Origin: Woeseiaceae bacterium | GTDB taxonomy: Bacteria; Pseudomonadota; Gammaproteobacteria; Steroidobacterales; Woeseiaceae | Direction: 5' to 3' | Length of the DNA stretch: 9,245 bases | NCBI GenBank assembly: GCA_022615525.1 | Contig: JAKEGN010000225.1 | Span: 1 to 9,245 of the forward strand | Shown: in pieces, positions 1 to 5,730 of the stretch | How positions within the stretch are numbered: position 1 is the stretch's first letter | Layout of the letters: each line of letters starts with the position of its first letter | Program-made: the position numbers and the translations under genes | The notes under the pieces: model-generated | The model's input: the letters and a program-made list of their open reading frames with translations, nothing else | Told to the model about the DNA's origin: nothing | The model's database searches: none

Positions 1-194
1 GGAGCGATGTATTGCATGTAATTGAAGCCGTCCATGCTGCCGATTCGCCTGCCTATCAGATTGCCGAAAATGATGAAGTACAGCGTCATGGTAATCGCCG
101 GTGGAACGATGGTTTGCACCCAGATACGAATGACCCGGATCCATTCCTTGCGCAGCAGTGTTGCAAATCCTATCCAGTTCAGGCGCAGGTTCAC
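1..194 (-). CDS. yadH: ABC-2 type permease, YadH-like (5' part only)
   Basis: Membrane subunit of a two-component ABC-2 exporter, partnered with the YadG-type ATPase next to it; the substrate is not known. Only the first 64 codons are present; the gene runs off the left edge. A short cytoplasmic N-terminus with basic residues (LLRKEWIRVIRIW) leads into the first membrane segment. Residues around 27-48 carry the run QTIVPPAITMTLYFIIFGN and then LIGRRIG, which I recall as nearly identical in E. coli YadH. The start is GTG, four bases after the ATPase stop codon begins (TAA at 198-196), with an AGGGG ribosome site inside the end of the ATPase gene, so translation is probably coupled to it. Confidence in the family is high. 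Length and C-terminus cannot be judged. Confidence 0.9.
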   Translation of the reverse strand, partial: MNLRLNWIGFATLLRKEWIRVIRIWVQTIVPPAITMTLYFIIFGNLIGRRIGSMDGFNYMQYIA

Positions 195-195
195 T

Positions 196-1137
196 TTACG
201 CCCCTGGCCCGGCCGCGTTGTCGCCGCGTCCGCGCCCCACCAGCCCGATAAACAGCTCTTCCAGGCGGTTGGTCTTGTTACGCAGGCTGGTAACCGCGAT
301 GGCCTTGCGGCTCAATAGCTCGAACACCTCGTTCAGGTTCCGCGTCGAATCCATGGCCACTTCCAGATCGCCATCCTCGCGGAGCAGCGTGTCGAAGCCG
401 TCCAGGTCGGGTGCTTCTGCGACAGGACTCCGCAGACTCAATACGAATACTTCCCTCTTCAGCTTTCGCAGTACCGAACTCATCGACGCATTCTCGATGA
501 TCCTGCCCTTGTCGATAATGGCCACATGACGACACAGGCTCTCGGCTTCCTCGAGGTAATGCGTGGTCAGGATAATCGTCGTGCCGGCCTCGTTCGTCCG
601 TTTCAGGAAGTCCCACATCGAGCGGCGAATCTCGATGTCGACGCCGGCCGTGGGCTCGTCGAGTATCAATAATTTTGGTTCATGAATCAGCGCGCGCGCG
701 ATCATCAACCTGCGCTTCATTCCCCCGGAAAGGTTCCTCGAAGGTTCCCGCCGCCGGTCCCACAAGCGCAATTCACCCAGGTATTTTTCTGCACGCCGCA
801 GTGCTTCGCGCCGCTCGATGCCATAGTAGCCTGCCTGGTTCACGACGATGTTCAGCACGGTATCGAAGGCATTCAGGTTCAATTCCTGGGGAACCAGGCC
901 GATGCATGCCTTTGCCGCGGCGAGATCCCGATCGATACTGTGTCCGAGTATCCTGACCTCGCCCGCGGTCTTGTTGACCAGGGAGCAAATGATGCCGATC
1001 GCCGTCGTTTTCCCCGCCCCGTTCGGTCCCAACAGCGCGTAGAAGTCACCTGACTCCACGTCGAAGTCGATGCCCTTCAGCGCCTCGACACCATTGGGAT
1101 AGGTCTTTGTAAGATTCTTGATCGACAGCGCAAGCAT
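196..1137 (-). CDS. yadG: ABC transporter ATP-binding protein, YadG-like
   Basis: Cytoplasmic ATPase subunit that powers export through the YadH-type permease encoded directly downstream. It has 313 residues, close to E. coli YadG (about 308). All nucleotide-binding motifs are intact: Walker A GPNGAGKT at 37-44, Q-loop Gln84 (LVPQE), signature LSGGM at 136-140, Walker B LLILDEP at 156-162, and the H-loop histidine in TTHY at about 193. The C-terminal 100 residues form the extension usual in this group, ending RLEELFIGLV. The reading frame is open for another 46 codons upstream, but homology starts at LALSIKNLTKTYPNG, so I chose the ATG at 1137. No good ribosome site precedes it. It lies 54 bases after the stop of the FlhD-like gene on the same strand, with a possible promoter of its own in that gap. 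Confidence 0.95.
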   Translation of the reverse strand: MLALSIKNLTKTYPNGVEALKGIDFDVESGDFYALLGPNGAGKTTAIGIICSLVNKTAGEVRILGHSIDRDLAAAKACIGLVPQELNLNAFDTVLNIVVNQAGYYGIERREALRRAEKYLGELRLWDRRREPSRNLSGGMKRRLMIARALIHEPKLLILDEPTAGVDIEIRRSMWDFLKRTNEAGTTIILTTHYLEEAESLCRHVAIIDKGRIIENASMSSVLRKLKREVFVLSLRSPVAEAPDLDGFDTLLREDGDLEVAMDSTRNLNEVFELLSRKAIAVTSLRNKTNRLEELFIGLVGRGRGDNAAGPGA

Positions 1138-1149
1138 GGCGCCGCGTAT

Positions 1150-1155
1150 TGTATA
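1150..1155 (-). promoter_or_regulatory. Possible -10 element for yadG-yadH
   Basis: Read on the minus strand, TATACA followed by AT lies 12 bases before the yadG ATG, which would give a leader of only about 5-6 bases. No well-spaced -35 is seen: the nearest TTGAAA (1184-1179) is 23 bases away, too far for a normal sigma-70 promoter. The short leader would fit the missing ribosome-binding site. Weak evidence. Confidence 0.25.
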
Positions 1156-1192
1156 TGCGGCCGAGTTGGAATGTGGACTTTCAACTCTCGAC

Positions 1193-1852
1193 CTATTCTT
1201 CGGCGACGCGCAGGCCGGGGCGGTGTATCTTCCGTGCGGCTGCGGGCCACGCTTGCCGAACGTCGACGCGATCATGAGTCAGGACGGATTGCAATGCGCT
1301 GATGTGCGCGCTGTGTCTCATCCTGTCGTTGCGCATCACACCGGCATCGAGGAGCTTTGACCAGAGATCGCCGTCATTGCCGGATCGCAGTTGCAGCAAA
1401 TCGCTCCTGACGCTGGTAATAGCCAGCAGCTGCAGGAACGTACGCTCGGCAATCTGCTCGCACCAGTGCAGGCTGGCGCCGGCCAGAACGCGCGCGGCAT
1501 ACGGATTACGCTGCGCCAGTTGCCACACGAAACCGAGCCCGGCGGCGGTCAGCCGCGCCAGTTCGTCTCCCGCGGCCGGTTCGAAGGCAAACAGGTCCTG
1601 TTTGCCGGCCGCGTTGAACAGCCCGTCCCACAGGCGGCCATCGCGTTCGCGTAACGAGAACAGCAGAAACGGCGCGGTAGCCAGGCGGTTGGCCTCCGTC
1701 TCGGTCAGGCTGATTAGCCTGCCTGCCAGTCTTTCCTCAAGACCGCTCAGGCACGTGCGGCTCAACCGCCGCCGCCGGGCGAGTTCGAGGAAGGCGCCAT
1801 TCAGGGCGCGGACATTGGCGTAGTCCGCCGGATCGGGTCCCGCGAAGTCCAT
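1193..1852 (-). CDS. FlhD-like protein with C-terminal extension (putative)
   Basis: 219 residues, not a family I can name with certainty. Read by eye, residues 17-68 align with E. coli FlhD. LNGAFLELARR (17-27) matches FlhD INLSYLLLAQR. The stretch from SGLEERLAGRLISLT (36-50) to LRE (67-69) matches FlhD from LGINEEMATTLAALT to FRF without a gap, with roughly ten identities in 33 positions (G, E, A, L, L, T, L, A, L, R). FlhD is about 116 residues, so this protein carries about 100 more; that part is mostly helical-looking, rich in Leu and Ala, with no motif I recognise. There is no signal peptide or membrane segment. The ATG at 1852 follows a strong GGGGAGGA site 4 bases away. It diverges from an FlhC-like gene, FlhD's partner family, which supports the reading. 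If right, it is the non-zinc subunit of an FlhDC-type transcription activator. The homology is an inference. Confidence 0.5.
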   Translation of the reverse strand: MDFAGPDPADYANVRALNGAFLELARRRRLSRTCLSGLEERLAGRLISLTETEANRLATAPFLLFSLRERDGRLWDGLFNAAGKQDLFAFEPAAGDELARLTAAGLGFVWQLAQRNPYAARVLAGASLHWCEQIAERTFLQLLAITSVRSDLLQLRSGNDGDLWSKLLDAGVMRNDRMRHSAHISALQSVLTHDRVDVRQAWPAAARKIHRPGLRVAEE

Positions 1853-1985
1853 GATTCCTCCCCAGGTCTTCGGTATTTCTTGTTGATCTCAGCGGATAAA
1901 GGGCTATCCGTTGATTTACCAGAAAAGGATCGTATACCCTCTTATACCACTGTATATGGTCTAAAACTAGCATAAAGGAGCAGAT
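1853..1985. promoter_or_regulatory. Divergent promoter region between FlhD-like and FlhC-like genes
   Basis: This 133-base spacer is clearly richer in A and T than the flanking genes and must hold two divergent promoters. It contains a perfect inverted repeat CGGATA-N6-TATCCG (1893-1910), flanked by direct repeats GTTGAT at 1882 and 1910. It also has three TATA-centred elements in exact 10-base phase (starting 1932, 1942, 1952). For the plus-strand gene a possible promoter is TTGATT (1911-1916), 16 bases, TATACC (1933-1938). AAGGAG at 1975-1980 is the ribosome site of the FlhC-like gene. I cannot place the minus-strand promoter with confidence. The repeats are plausible binding sites for the neighbouring regulators. 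Confidence 0.5.
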
Positions 1986-2594
1986 ATGCGCCTCACTGAC
2001 AATCGTTACGCCACCGAGCGCAGCCAGTTCGAGCTGGCGCTGCGAATGATCCGGCACGAAGCAAGAACTCACACCATCAAGGAGTGCACCGGTTTGAGCG
2101 ATGACCGCATACGCAAGCTCTATACGACCTATTTTCGCAACTCCGGAGACGACCGGGTGAGGCGACGCCGTGGCAAATCGCCGCAACAGGTCGGCCTGTT
2201 CGTGAAGAATCCACTGAACCAGCTCGAGGCAACCACGCTGGTGGCCCTTTTCTGCGCCAGCCTGCTGCTACGCATCGACAGTGCCAACAGGGTGCATGCC
2301 TGTTGGCCGCGCCCGGACGTGGAGTACGGCCATCGCGTGTGCCGTGCTTTCGAAACCTATCTGCAGTTACACCGGCACGCGCGACTGAACTTCGAATGGG
2401 CGTGGCGACTGTTGAAAAGCATCAGTAACAACGACGAGCTCTATCTTGCGACCTGCCGGGATTGCCGGACGATTTACGTGCAGGATGCTTACGCCCTGGA
2501 CCACCATCAATGTCCGGGCTGTGAAATCGGCCGCCAGGACGGGGTTTCTGCTTCCATGAGCGGGATGTCCCCGCCACCGATTCGTGGCGCCTGA
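1986..2594 (+). CDS. FlhC-like transcriptional regulator
   Basis: In flagellated enterics FlhC forms the FlhD4C2 activator of class II flagellar promoters and binds zinc through four cysteines. This 202-residue protein shows the same layout. A helical N-terminal part, FELALRMIRHEAR (15-27) and then LSDDRIRKLY (37-46), parallels FlhC IQLAMELITLGAR and LSRGRLIKLY. A central helical region follows, then EWAWRLLKSI (137-146) before the zinc site, paralleling FlhC TRAWTLVRFV. The four cysteines are Cys157-x2-Cys160 and Cys176-x2-Cys179, with spacing much like FlhC. The tail after 182 is Ser/Pro/Met-rich and probably disordered. AAGGAG lies 5 bases before the ATG. No flagellar gene is in the window, so the target genes are unknown. 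The gene diverges from an FlhD-like gene instead of following flhD in an operon. Family membership is fairly sure; equivalence to FlhC is not. Confidence 0.75.
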   Translation: MRLTDNRYATERSQFELALRMIRHEARTHTIKECTGLSDDRIRKLYTTYFRNSGDDRVRRRRGKSPQQVGLFVKNPLNQLEATTLVALFCASLLLRIDSANRVHACWPRPDVEYGHRVCRAFETYLQLHRHARLNFEWAWRLLKSISNNDELYLATCRDCRTIYVQDAYALDHHQCPGCEIGRQDGVSASMSGMSPPPIRGA

Positions 2595-2623
2595 GCGCCG
2601 TTCAAATCCGGTAGACTTTGCAC

Positions 2624-2651
2624 TTGCCGCCTTGCGCGGGATTTACATACT
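2624..2651 (+). promoter_or_regulatory. Possible sigma-70 promoter for nudC
   Basis: TTGCCG (2624-2629) and CATACT (2646-2651) are separated by 16 bases in the 88-base spacer between the FlhC-like stop and the chosen nudC start. Transcription would begin near 2658, about 25 bases before the ATG at 2683. This supports the internal nudC start over the upstream in-frame GTG at 2584, which would lie before the promoter. Confidence 0.35.
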
Positions 2652-2682
2652 CGGCACGGGGAACGACCCTGATCACCAGGGC

Positions 2683-3615
2683 ATGTCGACAGCCGTGTCC
2701 ATGCACTGCAGGTACGATTCGCAATTGAACGCCCACAATACATTTGCCGGCGCTTTCGTCGACCGCTCGGGGCACCGGCGCGCGGATTCGGACTGGCTTG
2801 CGTCTGCGCAGCTGCTGCCGGAAAGCCGCTTTGTACCGGTGTGGGGCGACAAGTGCCTTGCGTCGTCCGGATCGCCGCGTGCCGTGTTGCTGGAGAGGCA
2901 GGACGCATCGCCCTATCTTGAGAACGACGAGCTGATCTTTCTCGGCGTTTTTCGCGGCCACCCGGCGTTCGCTTTTCGCATCGACCCTGGCGTCGACAAC
3001 CCACTCAAGGATTTCGGCGAATTTCACGACCTGCGTTATCTCGGCAGCGTACTGCCTCCGGATGAAGCAAACCTCGCCGCGCAGGCTCGCGCACTGGCCA
3101 TCTGGCACGGCATGCAGAAATTCTGCGGTTTGTGTGGCGCACCGTCCAGGGCCGAGTCCGGAGGCAACACGCGCAAGTGCACGAACAGTACCTGCCGGCA
3201 CATCATTTTCCCGCGCGTCGACCCCGCCATCATCGTGTTGGTATCGAACGGGCCTCAGTGTCTGCTCGGCCGCCAGCCGACCTGGCCGGAAGGTCGTTAT
3301 TCCACCATCGCCGGTTTCGTGGAACCGGGCGAAAGTCTCGAGGATGCAGTACGCCGCGAGGTGTTCGAGGAGACCAATGTCGAAGTGCACGACGTGCGCT
3401 ATCACAGTTCACAGCCCTGGCCTTTTCCATCGTCTTTGATGCTCGGCTTTACGGCTTCGTCTGCCTCGGTCGAGATTGCGCTGAATGACGGTGAACTCGA
3501 GGACGCCCGCTGGTTTACAAGGAAGGAACTGCAATCCGGATTCCCCAAACTTCCATACCGCCTGTCCATCGCAAGACGGCTCGTCGATGACTGGCTGGGT
3601 CTGGACGGATACTGA
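2683..3615 (+). CDS. nudC: NAD+ diphosphatase NudC (Nudix hydrolase)
   Basis: Hydrolyses NAD(H) to NMN(H) and AMP in the cytoplasm; NudC enzymes also remove NAD caps from RNA 5' ends. Domains in order: a degenerate N-terminal domain (about 19-140), a four-cysteine zinc ribbon (Cys148, Cys151, Cys166, Cys171), and the Nudix domain (about 178-300). The Nudix box begins G211 and includes E217, R225-E226 and E229-E230, followed by T-N-V where most members have x-G-V. The NudC-specific motif SQPWPFPSS is at 243-251, which separates it from other Nudix enzymes. At 310 residues it is slightly longer than E. coli NudC (257), as in many proteobacteria. The frame is open back to a GTG at 2584 overlapping the FlhC-like gene. 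I prefer the ATG at 2683 because of the promoter-like sequence before it and a weak CAGGG site; ATG 2701 is also possible. Confidence 0.93.
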   Translation: MSTAVSMHCRYDSQLNAHNTFAGAFVDRSGHRRADSDWLASAQLLPESRFVPVWGDKCLASSGSPRAVLLERQDASPYLENDELIFLGVFRGHPAFAFRIDPGVDNPLKDFGEFHDLRYLGSVLPPDEANLAAQARALAIWHGMQKFCGLCGAPSRAESGGNTRKCTNSTCRHIIFPRVDPAIIVLVSNGPQCLLGRQPTWPEGRYSTIAGFVEPGESLEDAVRREVFEETNVEVHDVRYHSSQPWPFPSSLMLGFTASSASVEIALNDGELEDARWFTRKELQSGFPKLPYRLSIARRLVDDWLGLDGY

Positions 3616-3625
3616 GGATGGTTGC

Positions 3626-4414
3626 ATGTGTCTGATCGTTTTCGCCTGGCAGGCGCATCCTGAATACCGCCTCGTGCTGGCTGCCAACCGGGATGAATAC
3701 CATGCGCGGCCGGCACGCAATGCGCACTGGTGGCCGGACTTTCAGCAAGTCCTGGCCGGCAGGGACTTGCAGGCCGGAGGAACCTGGCTGGGAGTGAGCC
3801 GCACAGGCAGGTTCGCCACGGTGACCAATTACCGCGAAATGCAGCGATCGACCGGGCGGCTTCGTTCCCGGGGCGAACTCGTCAGCCGGTACATCGGCGA
3901 GGATGCCAGGCCGGACGATTTCGTCGCCTCCATCGATGGCGCCCAATATGCAGGCTTCAGCCTGCTCGCCGCGGATCGTGGCCGGCTGGTTTACTCGTCG
4001 AACCGCAGCGGGCAAACGTCGATCTTGAACCGTGGTGTGTATGGCTTGAGCAATGCGGATCTGGATGCGGCATGGCCCAAAGTCATTCGCAGCCGGGATG
4101 CACTTGCGCGACTCATTGACAGCAATTCCGTCGATGAGTCGTCACTGTTGCGCTTGCTTGCCGATCGAACGCCCGCCGCCGTGGACGAGATCGACAGTTC
4201 GGAATTGCCATTCCCGCTGGCCCGCACGCTGTCCGCACCCTTCATTGTTGCAGGCGAATATGGCACACGTTGTTCGACCACGCTGCTCTGGTCAAATGAC
4301 GACGAAGTGGAGTTCTGTGAGCGAACTTTCGATTCCTCCGGCGAGGCGACCGGCACGAGGCGTTTCCGCTTTCGTATCGATGATCCGGTCAGCTCTGATC
4401 CACGGCCGGCTTGA
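3626..4414 (+). CDS. NRDE/TANGO2-family protein
   Basis: 262 residues beginning MCLIVFAW, with the family hallmark NRDE at 21-24 (LAANRDEYHARP) and GGTWLG at 51-56, followed by VTNYR. The family (TANGO2 in animals, Ser/Thr-rich T10 proteins) has an Ntn-hydrolase-like fold, and the cysteine right after the initiator Met is conserved, so removal of Met would expose it as an N-terminal nucleophile. Eukaryotic members are implicated in haem trafficking; bacterial function is largely unproven. It is probably cytoplasmic: no signal peptide. The frame extends upstream into nudC, but the family start is unambiguous at ATG 3626. The GAGGATGG ribosome site overlaps the nudC stop 10 bases earlier, so the two genes are likely co-transcribed and coupled. 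The stop is 4 bases from the stop of the convergent hydrolase gene. Confidence 0.88.
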   Translation: MCLIVFAWQAHPEYRLVLAANRDEYHARPARNAHWWPDFQQVLAGRDLQAGGTWLGVSRTGRFATVTNYREMQRSTGRLRSRGELVSRYIGEDARPDDFVASIDGAQYAGFSLLAADRGRLVYSSNRSGQTSILNRGVYGLSNADLDAAWPKVIRSRDALARLIDSNSVDESSLLRLLADRTPAAVDEIDSSELPFPLARTLSAPFIVAGEYGTRCSTTLLWSNDDEVEFCERTFDSSGEATGTRRFRFRIDDPVSSDPRPA

Positions 4415-4422
4415 GCGCTCAA
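4411..4422. repeat. Perfect 12-bp palindrome holding both convergent stop codons
   Basis: TTGAGCGCTCAA is a perfect palindrome. It contains the TGA of the NRDE gene (4412-4414) and, in mirror position, the TGA of the hydrolase gene (4421-4419). No T-tract follows on either side, so a normal intrinsic terminator is not evident. Confidence 0.8.
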
Positions 4423-5120
4423 TCGGAGCTTGCAGCGAAAACCGACAACAGCCACTTGCGGATCGCGACGATTTCCTCCGCGCATACCGCGTGCGCCATC
4501 GGGTATTCGTGCCACTCGACCTCGAAGCCGGCCCCCTGCAACGCGGCTCTTGACTGCTGCCCCATCGCGATTGGCAGCATCGGATCGAAAGTCCCATGGG
4601 CCATGAACACGGGCAGCTCTCGCGACTGGGAATGCGGATTGTTGAGCACCTCGGCAGCAAACGAGCTGCCGAGCGGCAGCCACGACGACAAGACCATCAG
4701 TCCTGCAAGTCTCTTCGGATGGCGCAGCGCGGTGTGCATGGCGATCGCCCCACCCTGAGAAAATCCGGCGACCACGACGCGATCGTTCGCGATGCCGCGC
4801 TGCCGCTCGCGTTCGATGAGACTGGTCAGGATTGCGGCACTCTCGCGGATGCCTTGCTCGTCCTGCGGGCCCGAGCGATCGAGACTGATGATGTCGTACC
4901 AGGCACGCATGCGCATGCCGCCATTCAGCGTCACCGGCCGGATCGGCGCATGCGGGAATACGAACCGCAGGGCGACTCGCTGCGGAAGCGCAAGCTCGGC
5001 AACGATTGGCTCGAAATCGTGGCCATCGGCCCCGAGACCGTGCAGCCACAAGACTGTGCCAGTGGCCGTGCCGGTGGCCGCATTGGCCGGCTCGATTTCG
5101 ACGGTCTGTGGTTCGTGCAT
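4419..5120 (-). CDS. Carboxylesterase/lysophospholipase-like alpha/beta-hydrolase (EstB family)
   Basis: 233 residues, typical of the phospholipase/carboxylesterase (acyl-protein thioesterase-like) family that hydrolyses short-chain esters in the cytoplasm. The catalytic triad is visible: Ser121 in the elbow GFSQGG (119-124), Asp179 in HGTFDPMLP (175-183), and His210 in YPMAHAVC (206-213). LHGLGADGHDF (26-36) supplies the oxyanion-hole region, and FPHAP (55-59) plus RAWYDI (72-77) are family motifs. No signal peptide is seen. The ATG at 5120 is preceded by GAGGAGGA with about 9 bases spacing, which fixes the start. It diverges from the arginine operon across a 121-base spacer and converges with the NRDE gene. 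The natural substrate cannot be told from the sequence. Confidence 0.9.
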   Translation of the reverse strand: MHEPQTVEIEPANAATGTATGTVLWLHGLGADGHDFEPIVAELALPQRVALRFVFPHAPIRPVTLNGGMRMRAWYDIISLDRSGPQDEQGIRESAAILTSLIERERQRGIANDRVVVAGFSQGGAIAMHTALRHPKRLAGLMVLSSWLPLGSSFAAEVLNNPHSQSRELPVFMAHGTFDPMLPIAMGQQSRAALQGAGFEVEWHEYPMAHAVCAEEIVAIRKWLLSVFAASSD

Positions 5121-5142
5121 GGGCGGCTTCCTCCTCGGCGAG

Positions 5143-5150
5143 TGCGCATA
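5143..5150. promoter_or_regulatory. Extra TGCGCATA element in the hydrolase leader
   Basis: TGCGCATA here repeats the core of the two palindromes before argR (TGCGCATT at 5197 and TGCGCATA at 5217). On the minus strand it lies about 22 bases before the hydrolase ATG, overlapping a weak possible -10 (TAGTAT). It is only a half-site, so its significance is uncertain. Confidence 0.25.
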
Positions 5151-5185
5151 CTAGCAACTAAGAAGTCCGGACAGGCAATAAGTAC

Positions 5186-5214
5186 TTGACAGTGTATGCG
5201 CATTTCGATAGATA
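5186..5214 (+). promoter_or_regulatory. Promoter of the argR-argG operon
   Basis: A consensus -35 TTGACA (5186-5191) is followed after exactly 17 bases by a moderate -10 TAGATA (5209-5214). Transcription would start near 5221, giving a leader of about 20 bases before the argR ATG. The -10 and start region are covered by the putative ArgR operator. Confidence 0.6.
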
Positions 5215-5234
5215 TATGCGCATATTTATGCGAG
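5197..5234 (+). promoter_or_regulatory. Putative tandem ArgR operator (divergent ARG boxes)
   Basis: The second box has a perfect inverted repeat CGCATA-TT-TATGCG (5219-5232). This copies the 5+4+5 form of the classic ARG box (TGAAT-WWWW-ATTCA), with CGCAT/ATGCG in place of TGAAT/ATTCA. Exactly 20 bases upstream the left half-site recurs (CGCAT, 5199-5203), with a degenerate right half (ATAGA). Seen differently, two palindromes, ATGCGCAT and ATATGCGCATAT, are centred 20 bases apart. Two 18-bp boxes separated by 2 bp is the spacing I recall for the E. coli argR operator. The position over the -10 and transcription start fits repression by arginine-bound ArgR. Inferred from pattern only. Confidence 0.5.
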
Positions 5235-5241
5235 ATCATTC

Positions 5242-5730
5242 ATGCCGAATTCTTCGGAAGGGCAGTCGGTCCGTCGGGACGCCATCCGCCAGCTGCTGCA
5301 GAAAAGACCGGCTGCCACTCAAAAGTCGCTCGTCGAGGCCCTGGTCGAGAGGGGCTTTGTCGCCACTCAATCCAGTGTCAGCCGGGATCTGCGTGAAATC
5401 GGCGCGATCAAGACGGCCGGCGGCTATGCGCTGCCTCGCGCAGCGGCTGCCGGTGACGAGGAACTCGCACAGGTTGCCGACCTGCTCGTCGACCTGAAAT
5501 CCGCCGGACCGAATCTGCTGGTCATCCGTACGGAGACGGGCGCAGCGCAGCGTGTCGCGCTGGCTCTCGACCGATGCAAGTGGCCTGAGATCGTCGGCAA
5601 CGTCGGCGGTGACGACACGGTGTTCACTGCCACGGCCAGCGCTGCCGCGCAACGAAATCTCATCACCAGGATCGGGCACGCCACGTCCCGGCACTGGCAG
5701 CTTTTACACACCCACCGGAGTCAGATGTGA
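5242..5730 (+). CDS. argR: Arginine repressor ArgR
   Basis: Hexameric, arginine-responsive regulator of arginine biosynthesis genes. It has 162 residues, similar to E. coli ArgR (156). The N-terminal winged-helix DNA-binding domain (about 8-65) includes TQSSVSRDLREIGAIK (42-57) with the DNA-contacting Ser47-Arg48. A short linker (about 66-74) is rich in Ala. The C-terminal oligomerisation and arginine-binding domain includes GAAQRVALALD (100-110) and GGDDTVF (122-128), where Asp124-Asp125 correspond to the arginine-contacting GDD motif. Only a weak ribosome site (CGAGA) precedes the ATG at 5242; no better in-frame start is evident. Its position as first gene of an arginine operon, behind an ARG-like operator, points to autoregulation. 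It overlaps argG by 4 bases. Confidence 0.95.
   Translation: MPNSSEGQSVRRDAIRQLLQKRPAATQKSLVEALVERGFVATQSSVSRDLREIGAIKTAGGYALPRAAAAGDEELAQVADLLVDLKSAGPNLLVIRTETGAAQRVALALDRCKWPEIVGNVGGDDTVFTATASAAAQRNLITRIGHATSRHWQLLHTHRSQM

Noticed and set aside
1138..1275. 46-codon N-terminal extension of yadG
   Set aside because: It overlaps the FlhD-like gene and has no homology to YadG; family homology begins at the ATG at 1137.
2584..2682. Upstream GTG start of nudC overlapping the FlhC-like gene
   Set aside because: It would add 33 residues absent from the family and would lie before the promoter-like sequence at 2624-2651; no ribosome site is seen.
2602..3405. 267-codon minus-strand frame opposite nudC
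   Set aside because: Shadow of nudC, whose zinc ribbon, Nudix box and SQPWPFP motif are unambiguous.
3991..5157. 388-codon minus-strand frame covering the hydrolase and part of the NRDE gene
   Set aside because: It is out of frame with the hydrolase, which has a full catalytic triad, and its translation is Arg/Ala-rich without recognisable motifs.
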